Assembly: GCF_030268685.1 (NCBI RefSeq)
Contig: NZ_BSRQ01000002.1
Location: 620,001-684,000 of the forward strand
Length of the DNA stretch: 64,000 nucleotides
Origin: Microtetraspora sp. NBRC 13810
GTDB taxonomy: Bacteria; Actinomycetota; Actinomycetes; Streptosporangiales; Streptosporangiaceae
Direction: 5' to 3'
Below, in pieces: positions 9,095 through 17,130 of this stretch. Positions within the stretch are counted from its first letter, which is position 1, and each line of letters opens with the position of its first letter. A model generated the notes under the pieces. It was not told the DNA's origin. It saw only the letters and a program-made list of their open reading frames with translations, and did no database searches. The position numbers and the translations under genes were made by a program.

Positions 9095-9704
9095 TCACGT
9101 CCTTGCCCGCACCCTCGGCCGCGACCGCGGCCGTGACGTCGGCCGTGACGTCGGCCGCTGCCTCGGCTGTGGCCTTCCCCGCGGCCTTCCCCGTGGCCTT
9201 CTCCGTGGCCGGCGTGGGCCGGCCCCACGTGCCGCGGACGGTGATCGCGCCCGGCTCGACGTCGTGCCCGGCCGCGCAGCTCAGCCGTACCGCGATCGGC
9301 TCCTCGCAGCCGGTGTGCCGGAAGTCCAGCGGCGGGCCGCCCCTGCGGGGCAGGTGGCGGTCGCCCCACTGGATGAACGCCATGAGCACCAGCTGCAGCT
9401 CGCCCCCCGCCTCGGTCAGGACGTACTCGTGCCGGGTGCGCTCGCCGGGGTTCTTGTACGCCCGGCGGGCGAGCAGGCCCGCGGTGACCAGCTCGCGCAG
9501 CCGTGCCGCGGCGACCGCCTCGGTGATGCCGACCCTGCGCACGAAGTCCTCGAACCGCGTGGTGCCGTAGTGCGCCTCCCGCATCAGCAGCATGGCCGAG
9601 CGGGTGCCGACGATCTTCAGTGCGCCGTCGATGGAGCAGTCCCGGGCCTCCCAGCGGTCCCGGTCGGCCGCCGCTCCGGCGAGTTTCATGTGCGCCGTGT
9701 CCAT
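9081..9704 (-). CDS. HxlR-family winged-helix regulator with Ala/Thr-rich tail
   Basis: A 207-residue regulator. Residues about 20-115 form the HxlR winged helix: CSIDGALKIVGTRSAMLLMREA, then a recognition region RFEDFVRRVGITEAVAAARLREL and a wing ending TRHEYVLTEAGGEL. The C-terminal 50 residues are low-complexity Ala/Thr/Lys sequence with short repeats (ATGKAAGKATAEAAADVTADV) absent from typical HxlR proteins of about 120-160 residues. It diverges from the MFS pump gene, and inverted repeats fill the gap, so it probably controls that pump. Confidence 0.87.
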   Translation of the reverse strand: MDTAHMKLAGAAADRDRWEARDCSIDGALKIVGTRSAMLLMREAHYGTTRFEDFVRRVGITEAVAAARLRELVTAGLLARRAYKNPGERTRHEYVLTEAGGELQLVLMAFIQWGDRHLPRRGGPPLDFRHTGCEEPIAVRLSCAAGHDVEPGAITVRGTWGRPTPATEKATGKAAGKATAEAAADVTADVTAAVAAEGAGKDVSPAG

Positions 9705-9731
9705 GAGGCCACGCTACCCCTGACTTTGCCC

Positions 9732-9778
9732 TGCCACAGCCAGTGGCAAGACCTGAATTGACTCAACCATAGTCAGGT
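9732..9778. promoter_or_regulatory. Inverted repeats between HxlR and MFS genes
   Basis: TGCCAC(5 nt)GTGGCA lies at 9732-9748 and ACCTGA(16 nt)TCAGGT at 9751-9778. Both are in the 89-bp divergent gap and are candidate operators for the HxlR regulator or for the pump promoter. Confidence 0.45.
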
Positions 9779-9793
9779 GCGAACCTGCTGGCC

Positions 9794-11227
9794 ATGGAAT
9801 CCCATAGCCAGCAGGCGGCCACGGTCGCCGTCCCGAGCCCGCCCGCGGCACCGCCGCACCGGCCCGCCCTGATCCTGACGGTACTGTCCGCGGCGGCGTT
9901 CATGGCCGGCCTGGACGTGTTCATCGTGAACGTCGCCTTCACCGGTATCGGCCGGGACTTCTCCGGCGTCTCGCTACCGGACCTCAGCTGGATCCTCAAC
10001 GCGTACACGATCGTCTACGCCGCGCTGCTCGTCCCGCTCGGCCGGCTCGCCGACCGCTACGGCCGCAAGGCCGGGTTCATGGCCGGGCTCGCGCTGTTCA
10101 CACTGGCCAGCGCGGCGTGCGCGGCGAGTTCCGGCCTGTGGGCCCTGGTGGCCTTCCGGGTGCTCCAGGCCGTGGGCGCCGCGATGCTGACCCCGGCCAG
10201 CCTCGGCCTGCTCGTCGCGGCCAACCCGCCGGAGCGCCGGGCGCGCGCGGTGCGCATCTGGGCCGCCTCCGGCGCGCTCGCCTCCGCACTGGGACCGGTG
10301 CTCGGCGGCCTGCTGGTGGAGGCGTCGTGGCAGTGGGTATTCCTGGTGAACATCCCGGTGGGCGTGGTCGCGCTCGTCGCCGCCGCCCGCCTGGTGCCGG
10401 ACTCCCGGGACACCGCCGCCGGTCGGATCCCGGACGTGCTCGGCGCGATCGTGCTCGCGCTGGCGATCGGCGCGCTGACCCTGGCGCTCGTCCAGGGCCC
10501 GGACCGGGGGTGGGCGTCGGCGGGCATCCTCACCGCCTTCGCCGTCGTCGTGCTCGCCGCGGCGGTGTTCGGGTACCGGATGACCCGCCATCCGGCGCCG
10601 ATCGTGGAGCCCGCGCTGCTGCGGGTGCGGGCGTTCGCCTGGTCCAACGTGACCTCGGTGCTGTTCAGCGTGGCCTTCGCGGCGAACCTGCTCGGCGTGA
10701 TCCAGTGGATGCAGCAGGTGTGGCACTACAGCCCGCTGCAGACCGGGCTCGCGGTGGCGCCCGGCCCGCTGATGGTGCCCGTCGTCTCGGCGCTGGCCCA
10801 TCGCTTCGGGCGCCGGGTGCCGGTCGGCGTACAGGCCGGGGCGGGCTGCCTGCTCTTCGCGCTGGGCTCCGTCGTGCTGCTGCTCAGCGTCGGCACGACC
10901 CCGCACTACGCCACCGACCTGCTGCCCGGGTGGCTGATCGGCGGTGCCGGGGTCGGGCTGGCGCTGCCCACCATCCTGTCCGCCGCCACCGCCGACCTGC
11001 CGCCCGCGCGGGCGGCGACCGGCAGCGCCGTGGTCAACATGAGCCGTCAGATCGGCACCAGCCTGGGCGTGGCGCTCCTGGTGGCCGTGCTCGCCGGCAC
11101 CGCCGCCTCCGGCGACGTCCTCTCCTCGTACGTGCACGCCTGGTGGGCGACCGCAGGCGTCGGTCTCCTCGCCGCCGTCACCGCCCTGGGCATGACCCCG
11201 CCCCGCCGCCCGGCCCACAGCTCCTGA
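9794..11227 (+). CDS. MFS drug efflux transporter, DHA2 (EmrB/QacA) family
   Basis: A 477-residue polytopic membrane protein with about 14 hydrophobic segments, the DHA2 number. It carries motif A LADRYGRKAG after the second membrane helix and a proline/glycine-rich motif C-like stretch SGALASALGPVLGGLLVE in helix 5. Such carriers exchange protons for hydrophobic drugs or cations. The divergent HxlR-type regulator suggests inducible expression. The substrate cannot be read from sequence. Confidence 0.9.
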   Translation: MESHSQQAATVAVPSPPAAPPHRPALILTVLSAAAFMAGLDVFIVNVAFTGIGRDFSGVSLPDLSWILNAYTIVYAALLVPLGRLADRYGRKAGFMAGLALFTLASAACAASSGLWALVAFRVLQAVGAAMLTPASLGLLVAANPPERRARAVRIWAASGALASALGPVLGGLLVEASWQWVFLVNIPVGVVALVAAARLVPDSRDTAAGRIPDVLGAIVLALAIGALTLALVQGPDRGWASAGILTAFAVVVLAAAVFGYRMTRHPAPIVEPALLRVRAFAWSNVTSVLFSVAFAANLLGVIQWMQQVWHYSPLQTGLAVAPGPLMVPVVSALAHRFGRRVPVGVQAGAGCLLFALGSVVLLLSVGTTPHYATDLLPGWLIGGAGVGLALPTILSAATADLPPARAATGSAVVNMSRQIGTSLGVALLVAVLAGTAASGDVLSSYVHAWWATAGVGLLAAVTALGMTPPRRPAHSS

Positions 11228-11308
11228 CCCCCGCCCCGCCGCCCGGCCCACGGCTCGCTGCCCCCCGCCCCGCCGCCCGGCCTCCGGCTCCTGCCCCCGC
11301 CCCGGGCG

Positions 11309-11821
11309 TCAGCGCGTCCCGGCCACGACGGCCACCAGGTGCGCCGACTCGCGGTGCCGCACCACGGTGGCGGTCCAGCCGAGCGCCTCGAACGCCGGAG
11401 GCACCCTGCCCGCGATCTCCTCGGCCCGCTCGGCCCCGGGCGCCTCGTAGAACAGGTGCACGCTTCCGCCGGGGGCCAGCCAGCGGCCGAGGAGCCCGAT
11501 CTCCCGGGCCGGGGAGGCCGTCCAGAAAAGGTTGACGTTGACCGCGAAGATCCTGTCGAAGGAGTCGTCGCCGAAGGCCCCGTCCACCAGGCTCGCGGTA
11601 CGCAGGACCGCCTTTCCGGCGGCGATGTGCTCGGCGTTGCGGCGCCTCGCGGCGTCGATCGCCTTCTCGGAGCGATCGATGGCCGTGATCGTGCCTCCGG
11701 CCAGGCGTGCGCACACCAGTCCGACCGCGACGCCCGGACCGCAGCCGATCTCCAGCACCCGATCGGCGGGACGCACGCCGATCGTCTCCACCGCCCAGCT
11801 CAGCCGCTCAGGTAACACCAT
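11309..11821 (-). CDS. Small class I SAM-dependent methyltransferase
   Basis: A 170-residue methyltransferase. The SAM-binding motif I is VLEIGCGPG near residues 23-31, followed by an acidic residue in TAIDRSEKAID and a post-I region FGDDSFDRIFAVNVNLFW. It lacks large insertions and resembles small UbiE/Methyltransf_11-25-type enzymes. The substrate is unknown. It stands alone between the MFS gene and an XRE/DUF397 pair, and GC-rich direct repeats (CCCGCCCCGCCGCCCGGCC) lie at 11,228-11,300 downstream. Confidence 0.82.
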   Translation of the reverse strand: MVLPERLSWAVETIGVRPADRVLEIGCGPGVAVGLVCARLAGGTITAIDRSEKAIDAARRRNAEHIAAGKAVLRTASLVDGAFGDDSFDRIFAVNVNLFWTASPAREIGLLGRWLAPGGSVHLFYEAPGAERAEEIAGRVPPAFEALGWTATVVRHRESAHLVAVVAGTR

Positions 11822-11869
11822 GCCCGGAAAATAGCAGGCATTCGCCGGCGAAGAAGGCCGTCCCGTTTG

Positions 11870-12082
11870 TCAGGCAACCCCGAATTCATCCCGTCGGACG
11901 CCCCAGGTGAAGGCCCGCCACTGATCGAGGGACAACAGCAGAACCGCCTCGGCGGGATCTTTACTGTCGCGGACGGCGATCACATCCGGCGGAATGGTGG
12001 CCACCTCGACGCACTCCCCGCCCGTGCCGCCACTGGCCCGCGCCTTGCGCCAGACCGCTCCCGTGAGATTCACTTCGTCCAT
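11870..12082 (-). CDS. DUF397 protein
   Basis: A 70-residue DUF397 protein with the family pattern WRKA...GGECVEVA...IAVRDSKDP...LLLSLDQWRAF. These small proteins are encoded almost exclusively in actinomycetes next to XRE regulators with a C-terminal DUF5753 domain. In related BldB/WhiJ-type pairs they act with the regulator in development or secondary metabolism. The gene overlaps the end of the upstream XRE gene by 13 bp, so the pair is co-translated. Confidence 0.9.
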   Translation of the reverse strand: MDEVNLTGAVWRKARASGGTGGECVEVATIPPDVIAVRDSKDPAEAVLLLSLDQWRAFTWGVRRDEFGVA

Positions 12083-12900
12083 TGCTCTGCCGCCCTCTCG
12101 ATGAGGCGCAACGAGTCGTGCTGCGATAAAGCGTCGTTTCGTATGGTGTCACAGCGCAGCGACAAACGCGTGATCATACCCGGATCGGTGGTGACCACCC
12201 CGTCCCCGGCCGACTGGACCGTGGCGATCTCGAAGTCGTCGTCCGGCACCCGGGCCAGGGCGAAGGCGCTCAGCAGGCCGGGGGCGCAACCGGCAGAGAC
12301 GGGCACGACCTGCAGGGTCACGCTCGGATGCTCGGCCATATTCAGCAAATGGCGGAGTTGGTCGCGGAGCACGTGTTCGCCGCCGATCGGGCGGTTGAGC
12401 ACGCTCTCCTCCATCATGATCCAGACACGTGGCGGCTCTTTCCTGTCGAGGATGGCACGGCGGGCCATCCTGATCGCGACGCGCTCCTCGACCTCACCCG
12501 CCGAGACGGTCGGCTCCTGGCTGAATATCGCGCGAGCGTAGTCCTCCGTCTGCAGAAAGCCGGGAATCAGCAGCGGATCCCAGAAGCGCAGCAGGGACGC
12601 CCTGGGCTCGACCTCAAGCCAGCGCAGGAACCAGCCGATAGTCCCGAGATCGCGCACCATCCGCTTGTACAGGCCGATGAAATGCCCCTGCTCGGTCAGG
12701 TCGAAGACGGTGTCGAGCCCCTCGGCGATCTCACGCTGTGGCGGCTTTCCACCGCGCTCGATATGCGAGATCAGGGTACGGTGAACCTGAAGCCGCTTTC
12801 CGAGCATGCTCTGGGAGAGCCCTCTTTCCCTTCTCAGCCGCACCATTTCCGCGGAGAAGAGCGCACGAGCGGACTTACCCGAACCAAGATCGCGTTCCAT
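12070..12900 (-). CDS. XRE-family regulator with DUF5753 domain
   Basis: A 276-residue DNA-binding protein. Residues about 12-70 form the helix-turn-helix (MVRLRRERGLSQSMLGKRLQVHRTLISHIERG). DUF5753 follows from about residue 95 (DPLLIPGFLQTEDYARAIF, then VLNRPIGGEHVLRDQLRHLL and VQSAGDGVVTTDP). The ATG at 12,900 has a GGGAGG Shine-Dalgarno 4 nt away, which favours it over ATG 12,912. It pairs with the overlapping DUF397 gene, forming an intact counterpart of the decayed module at 39.7-40.2 kb. Confidence 0.92.
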   Translation of the reverse strand: MERDLGSGKSARALFSAEMVRLRRERGLSQSMLGKRLQVHRTLISHIERGGKPPQREIAEGLDTVFDLTEQGHFIGLYKRMVRDLGTIGWFLRWLEVEPRASLLRFWDPLLIPGFLQTEDYARAIFSQEPTVSAGEVEERVAIRMARRAILDRKEPPRVWIMMEESVLNRPIGGEHVLRDQLRHLLNMAEHPSVTLQVVPVSAGCAPGLLSAFALARVPDDDFEIATVQSAGDGVVTTDPGMITRLSLRCDTIRNDALSQHDSLRLIERAAEQWTK

Positions 12901-12957
12901 GCCGCCTCCCATATGGATGTGACCCGCCTGCGGTCCCGCCGGACTCGGCCATAACAA

Positions 12958-12977
12958 AGTGACCAAAAGAGATCACT
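12958..12977. promoter_or_regulatory. Inverted repeat upstream of XRE gene
   Basis: AGTGA(10 nt)TCACT lies 58 bp upstream of the XRE start, in the 303-bp region 12,901-13,203 between the XRE and TetR genes. It is a candidate autoregulatory site. The rest of that region is AT-richer and shows no gene that I can support. Confidence 0.35.
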
Positions 12978-13203
12978 AAATGTCACCACTGGCCGCTCCG
13001 GTACCGTCCTCCCCGACATGCTCGCATGCGCCCTGGTCAGACATCTACTCCTGCGACAACTTCGGTAACATGACACAGTAATACAGGAGTTTGCCCCAAA
13101 ATGCCGGGCATAATGCGCACAACCTGTTCGGAGCTGCGGCAAACACCGAATAGCACCGACCGAAACAACGGCCTCCGACCGCGAGTCAGGAGAGCGGATA
13201 ACC

Positions 13204-13824
13204 CTAGGCGGGCCGGGGCGGGCCGGCGAGTCCGTGCAGGAGGAGATCGGTGACGGTGTCGAGGATCTCGTCCGGGCCGGCGTCGGGCCCATGCTCACCG
13301 GCGGTCAGGACGGTGTAGCCGAGCATGGAGATCATGGCGCCGATCGCGGCCGCGACGACGGCAGGGTCGCCGGGCAGCTCGTGCCCGCGCTCCCGCAGGT
13401 ACTGGAGGTGGTCGCGGAGGACGTCGGTCTCCTCGGCGAGCTGCCGCCAGGCCCGCCCGGACCCCGGATCGGCGGCCATGGACGACTGGAACAGCGCCAC
13501 CATCACCGGCAGGTGGTCGCGGAACACGTGCCAGGAGACCGCGAGGTGCTCGCGGAGCTGGGCGCGGTCGGTGAGGTCGTGCTCGCGCGGATGGCCGCCC
13601 GCGGCGATCTCGGCGTCGGCCTGCGCCTGCATGTCGCCCAGCAGCGCCGCCAGCAGATCCTCCTTGCTGCTGAAGTGGTCGTAGAAGGAGCCGGTGGCGC
13701 GACCGGCGGCGGCCGTGATGTCGCCGATCTTCGTGTTCAGGTAGCCGCGCTCGACGAACACCCGCCTGGCCGCCTCCTTGAGCGCGGCCTGGGTCTCGGC
13801 CGCCCTCTCCTTACGGACCCCCAT
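13204..13824 (-). CDS. TetR-family regulator
   Basis: A 206-residue one-component repressor. The N-terminal helix-turn-helix is typical ([45 protein letters not shown], residues about 15-58), followed by an all-helical ligand-binding domain. It diverges from the FAD-monooxygenase remnant. A palindrome in the shared promoter probably is its operator, so a monooxygenase inducer was likely its ligand. It still looks intact although its presumed target gene is broken. Confidence 0.88.
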   Translation of the reverse strand: MGVRKERAAETQAALKEAARRVFVERGYLNTKIGDITAAAGRATGSFYDHFSSKEDLLAALLGDMQAQADAEIAAGGHPREHDLTDRAQLREHLAVSWHVFRDHLPVMVALFQSSMAADPGSGRAWRQLAEETDVLRDHLQYLRERGHELPGDPAVVAAAIGAMISMLGYTVLTAGEHGPDAGPDEILDTVTDLLLHGLAGPPRPA

Positions 13825-13873
13825 GGAACCTCCCTTGACGACCTCTCGCAGCGGACATCATACTGAGCCCATA

Positions 13874-13897
13874 TTCGCCGAATCTAGATTCACCGAA
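13874..13897. promoter_or_regulatory. TetR operator candidate
   Basis: A 24-bp imperfect palindrome centred on a perfect GAATCTAGATTC core (13,880-13,891) is extended by TTCG/CGAA arms. It lies between divergent TetR and monooxygenase genes, 14 bp upstream of the monooxygenase ATG. Confidence 0.6.
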
Positions 13898-14334
13898 AGT
13901 GGGTTCACCTATGCGGGTCATCATCGCCGGCGGCGGGGTGGCGGGTTCCACCGCCGCGATCGCGCTGCGCCGGATCGGCGCCGACGTCACCGTCTACGAG
14001 GCACACGAGTCCCCCGCCGGCCCGGTCGGCTCCTTCCTGAGCGTCCGGCAACGGGCTGCGCGCCCTGGACCGGCTCGGCTGCATGGAGCAGGTCCGGCGG
14101 GCCGGCTTCGCGGTCCCCCGGCAGCGGATGTGGAGCGGCTCAGGCAAGCTCCTCGGCGACGTGCCGAGGGGCCGCCTGCCCGGCGACCCCCTGCGCTCCG
14201 TCACCCTCATGCGCGGCCGGCTCGTCGAGACGCTCCGCGAGGAGGCGCTACGCTCCGGCGCCCACTTCGTCACCGGGGAGCGCCTGGTGAACGCGGTCTC
14301 CGGCCCCAGCGGGGTGCGCGTGAAGTTCGGCGAC

Positions 14335-14451
14335 AGCCGTGCAGCGGAGGCGGACCTGCCGGGAGTCGGCGGCAGCCGTACGGCGGGGGCGGACCTGCCG
14401 GGAGTCGGCGACGGCCGTACGGTGGAGGCGGATCTGCTGGTCGGCGCGGAC
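14335..14451 (+). repeat. 39-bp (13-residue) tandem repeat in monooxygenase
   Basis: Three tandem units encode SRAAEADLPGVGG, SRTAGADLPGVGD and a diverged GRTVEADLLVGAD. Only the third is expected in the family, where EADLLVGADG precedes the second FAD motif, so the first two look like in-frame duplications. Confidence 0.75.
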
Positions 14452-15105
14452 GGCATCTGGTCGGCGACCCGGGCCGCGCTCGACCCGGCCGCGCCCACTC
14501 CCGTCTACGCCGGGCTGTGCCACTTCACCGGCGTCTCAGCGGGGCTCGACCTGGAACCGGGCGTCTTCAACCTGGTCTTCGCCCGCAACGGCGCCTTCCT
14601 CTACGTGCCCGTGCCGGACGGCACCGTCTGGTGGTCGGCCCAGGTGGCCCTGCGCGAGCAGCCCGACCTCGCCACGGTCACCCTCGACAGGCTCGCCGAG
14701 CTGTACCGCCAGGAGAAGACGCCCTCGGACATCCTCGCCGCGGCCACCCGGCTGCACCGCGCGACGCCGGGACACGTGCTGGACGAGGTGCCGGTCTGGC
14801 ACGACGACCGGATCGTGCTCATCGGGGACGCGGCGCACCCGGTCGGCGCCGGCCAGGGCGCCTCCATGGCCGTCGAGGACGCGCTCGTGCTGGCCGGGGA
14901 GCTGCGCAGGGCGCCGTCCATCCCGGAGGCGCTGGCCGGGTACGACCGGCTGCGCCGCCCCCGCGCGGCCAGGATGGCCAAGATGGCCGAGGACAACCGC
15001 GGCGGCAAGACCGCGGGGCCGGTACGCCGGCGGCTGAACGACCTGGTGATGCCCTTCTTCATCCGCCACTTCCACGAGAGGGCCACCGCCTGGCTCTACA
15101 CCTAC

Positions 15106-15165
15106 GACACCGGCTTCGACACCGGCTTCGACACCGGCTTCGACACCGGCTTCGACACCGGCTTC
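15106..15165 (+). repeat. Five copies of a 12-bp repeat
   Basis: GACACCGGCTTC is repeated five times without mismatch, encoding DTGF five times near the C-terminus of the monooxygenase remnant. Perfect identity suggests recent slippage. Confidence 0.95.
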
Positions 15166-15204
15166 GAGGCGGCCCGGGCGTCCTGCCGGGTCCCGGCCGG
15201 CGCC

Positions 15205-15813
15205 TCAGCCGAGCCGGGGCTCCTCGTGCGGGAGCCCCTTGAGCTCGTGGAACCCCCGGACGCCGGCCACCAGCAGCGTCCCGTCCCAGAGCCGCCCGGC
15301 CTCCTCCCCGGTGGGAATCCGGGAGATGACAGGGCCGAAGAACACGACGCGTTCCGCGCCGGCGCCGGTGACCGCGATCACCGGGGTGCCGACGTGGTCG
15401 CCGATGAGCCCGATGCCCTCGGCGTGCGAGGCGCGCACCTCGTCGTCGTACTCCGCCGACATCCCGGCCTCGGCCAGCTCGACCGGCAGCCCCGCGGCGG
15501 CCAGCGCGGTGTGCAGGTCGCCGAGCCAGTCCCCGTCGCGGCCGGCGGTCCACAGCGCGGTGTAGAACCGGCCGAGCGCCTGCCCGCCGTACCGCCGCCG
15601 CACCGCCGCACAGATGCGCACCGGCACCCACAGGTAGCCCTCGGGGTCGCCCTCCGGGTCGTCGTCGCGGCCCTCGTTGAGCACCGACAGGCTCATCAGG
15701 TTCCAGCGCACCTCGACCGGCCGGACCTTCGCCACCTCCAGCATCCACCGCGAGGTGATCCACGTGTACGGGCAGGACGGGTCGAACCAGAAGTCCGCGA
15801 TCAGCTTGTCCAC
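15205..15813 (-). CDS. DsbA-fold mycothiol-dependent nitroreductase-like protein
   Basis: A 202-residue thioredoxin-fold protein of the Rv2466c family. FWFDPSCPYTWITSRWMLEVAKVR has the same arrangement as the mycobacterial CPWA active site, with CPYT here; the first Cys is the redox residue. The family reduces nitroaromatics using mycothiol and responds to oxidative stress. The GTG at 15,813 has a GGTGGAG Shine-Dalgarno at good spacing; a GTG at 15,822 is too close to it. The gene converges on the decayed FAD monooxygenase, whose frame reads antisense through it. Confidence 0.85.
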   Translation of the reverse strand: MDKLIADFWFDPSCPYTWITSRWMLEVAKVRPVEVRWNLMSLSVLNEGRDDDPEGDPEGYLWVPVRICAAVRRRYGGQALGRFYTALWTAGRDGDWLGDLHTALAAAGLPVELAEAGMSAEYDDEVRASHAEGIGLIGDHVGTPVIAVTGAGAERVVFFGPVISRIPTGEEAGRLWDGTLLVAGVRGFHELKGLPHEEPRLG

Positions 15814-16593
15814 CGGGGTCACTCCACCTTCGCCGGGATCTACCGAGCAGTCTGCCCGACAGATCGGAACCCGGCGCAGCACCCGCCGGCGCCGCCACCC
15901 CGCTACCGGCCGCCGCCGACCCGTCCCGCCCGACGACGGGAACTTCACCGAGGCCCCCGGCCCGCACCACGGCGAGCCCCTGCAGAAGCGCATGCCGTCC
16001 GGCGGGAGAAACTCGCCGGCACCCGCGAAGAAGGTCGCCGAGAACCCTCCGACTCCAGAAGGATCTCGCGAAAGCCATGAAGAAGACCGGCCAGGACGCG
16101 GCTGCCGTGGGGACAGAAAGCAGTCGAAGCTGTTGCGGAACAGACAACAAGCGGTGAGCGACAAGGTCCGTCGAACAGAGAAGTGGTCGCGCAAGAACCA
16201 CCCCTGACATCCACCACCTAAGACAGCCAGAATTCACCACCTCCGCCAGCCGGACCGTCGCCACCTCAGACAGCCAGACCCTCACCACTTCTGCCAGCCA
16301 GACCCTCACCACCTCCGCCAGCCGGAGCTTCGCCATCTCAGATAGTTGGACCTTCGCACCTTCGCCAGCCGCCTACAGCGGCCACCCGAGGCAGTTCGCC
16401 TGGCGAATCAGGACATGATGCGGTTCACGGCTTCCATGATGCTCGGCACCCCGTGACTGCCATGTCCCGGTGGAGCAGGCCGCCCGGCGGCTGCGCGACC
16501 GCATCGCCGAAGGCCACCGGCTCGTCGGCGGCACCGACCGGCCCTTATCCAATCGTTGTACGCAACCCGGTCCGTGACGGTCAGACTCAGGAC
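15814..16593. other. Intergenic region with repeats and a possible gene scrap
   Basis: No convincing complete gene is seen. The region holds the 24-bp tandem repeats described separately. At about 16,461-16,560 (plus strand) a short stretch reads HVPVEQAARRLRDRIAEGHRL, with protein-like composition but open at neither end; it may be a scrap of a lost gene. Open frames on the minus strand at 15.9-16.2 kb have no recognisable features. Confidence 0.5.
16224..16366. repeat. Degenerate 24-bp tandem repeat, about six copies
   Basis: The unit resembles CAGCCAGACCCTCACCACCT plus CCGC, with copies differing at several positions and one shortened by a base. It lies upstream of the nitroreductase gene and outside any supported gene. 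On the minus strand one frame reads LAEVVRVW repeats, but no start or domain supports translation. Confidence 0.85.
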
Positions 16594-16956
16594 ATGACCG
16601 AGCTGGCACATGTCTGGATCTGTACCGCGCTCACCGAGTTGATCCGCGCCGACCGGATCGTCTCGCTCTACGTCTCGGATGGCTTGGCCAAGGGAGACCG
16701 CCCCGACCCGGGCAGTTCCGGGGACTTCGTGCTGTATGCCCGCCTCACCGACGGCCGCGAACCGGTGCGCATCGGCGCCTTCGGCGAGCCGACCCGCCCC
16801 GGCGAGATCCTCGCCGGCCTGACCGAACTCCTCGCCGACGTCGTCCGCCACCGCGCCGACCCAGTCGTCTACATCGACCTGGACAACCCGCCCCCCGACG
16901 AGCAACGCCCCGCCCGCTGGCAAGCGGACAAACTCATGCCCCCCGGCTGGGTGTAA
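16594..16956 (+). CDS. Hypothetical protein
   Basis: A 120-residue soluble, acidic-to-neutral protein (MTELAHVWICTALTELIRADRI...GDFVLYARLTDGREPVRIGAFGEP...DPVVYIDLDNPPPDEQRPARWQADKLMPPGW). It is not recognised. Amphipathic helix-like and strand-like segments alternate, and the codon pattern is typical of the window. The ATG at 16,594 has a weak AGGA 4-5 nt upstream; the longer upstream reading frame is low-complexity and is excluded. No partner is evident. Confidence 0.6.
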   Translation: MTELAHVWICTALTELIRADRIVSLYVSDGLAKGDRPDPGSSGDFVLYARLTDGREPVRIGAFGEPTRPGEILAGLTELLADVVRHRADPVVYIDLDNPPPDEQRPARWQADKLMPPGWV

Positions 16957-17014
16957 CCCCCCATCCCCCACCAAGCCACCCCCTCCCACCACACACCCCA
17001 AACTAAACGAGCCA

Positions 17015-17130
17015 GGGGTGATGGGCAGGGCAGGGCAGATGAGGGCACAGCGGGGCAGGTCAACGCAGCGCAGGGCAGCGCAGGGCAGGGCAGAGCTAGG
17101 GACAGGTCAGGGCAGGGCAGGTCAGGGCCA
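17015..17130. repeat. GCAGGG-rich low-complexity tract
   Basis: Irregular repeats of GGGCAGGGCAG, with several GGG runs 2-7 nt apart, lie between the hypothetical gene and the 3' end of the GDP-mannose dehydratase gene. The plus strand could form a G-quadruplex. Confidence 0.85.

Larger units (their letters stand above)
13911..15204 (+). pseudogene. FAD-dependent monooxygenase, frameshifted and repeat-expanded
   Basis: The first frame encodes the FAD-binding N-terminus MRVIIAGGGVAGSTAAIAL to VGSFLS. Near 14,040-14,050 the homology moves to another frame, resuming as NGLRALDRLG...FVTGERLV...EADLLVGADGIWS...DRIVLIGDAAHPVGAGQGASMAVEDA. The length fit suggests loss of two bases, GTCTCCGG becoming GTCCGG. 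The second part carries a 39-bp tandem repeat (14,335-14,451) and a 12-bp repeat (15,106-15,165). It has no in-frame stop until 16,080 and runs antisense through the next gene. An intact PHBH-fold hydroxylase would be about 400 residues. It is probably a pseudogene, though an assembly error at the shift must be excluded. Confidence 0.8.

Noticed and set aside
15945-16217. Minus-strand 90-codon frame upstream of the nitroreductase
   Set aside because: Low-complexity, Arg-rich, no start support and no recognisable domain.
16224-16366. Possible CRISPR array
   Set aside because: The 24-bp units are directly adjacent without unique spacers, and no cas genes are near.
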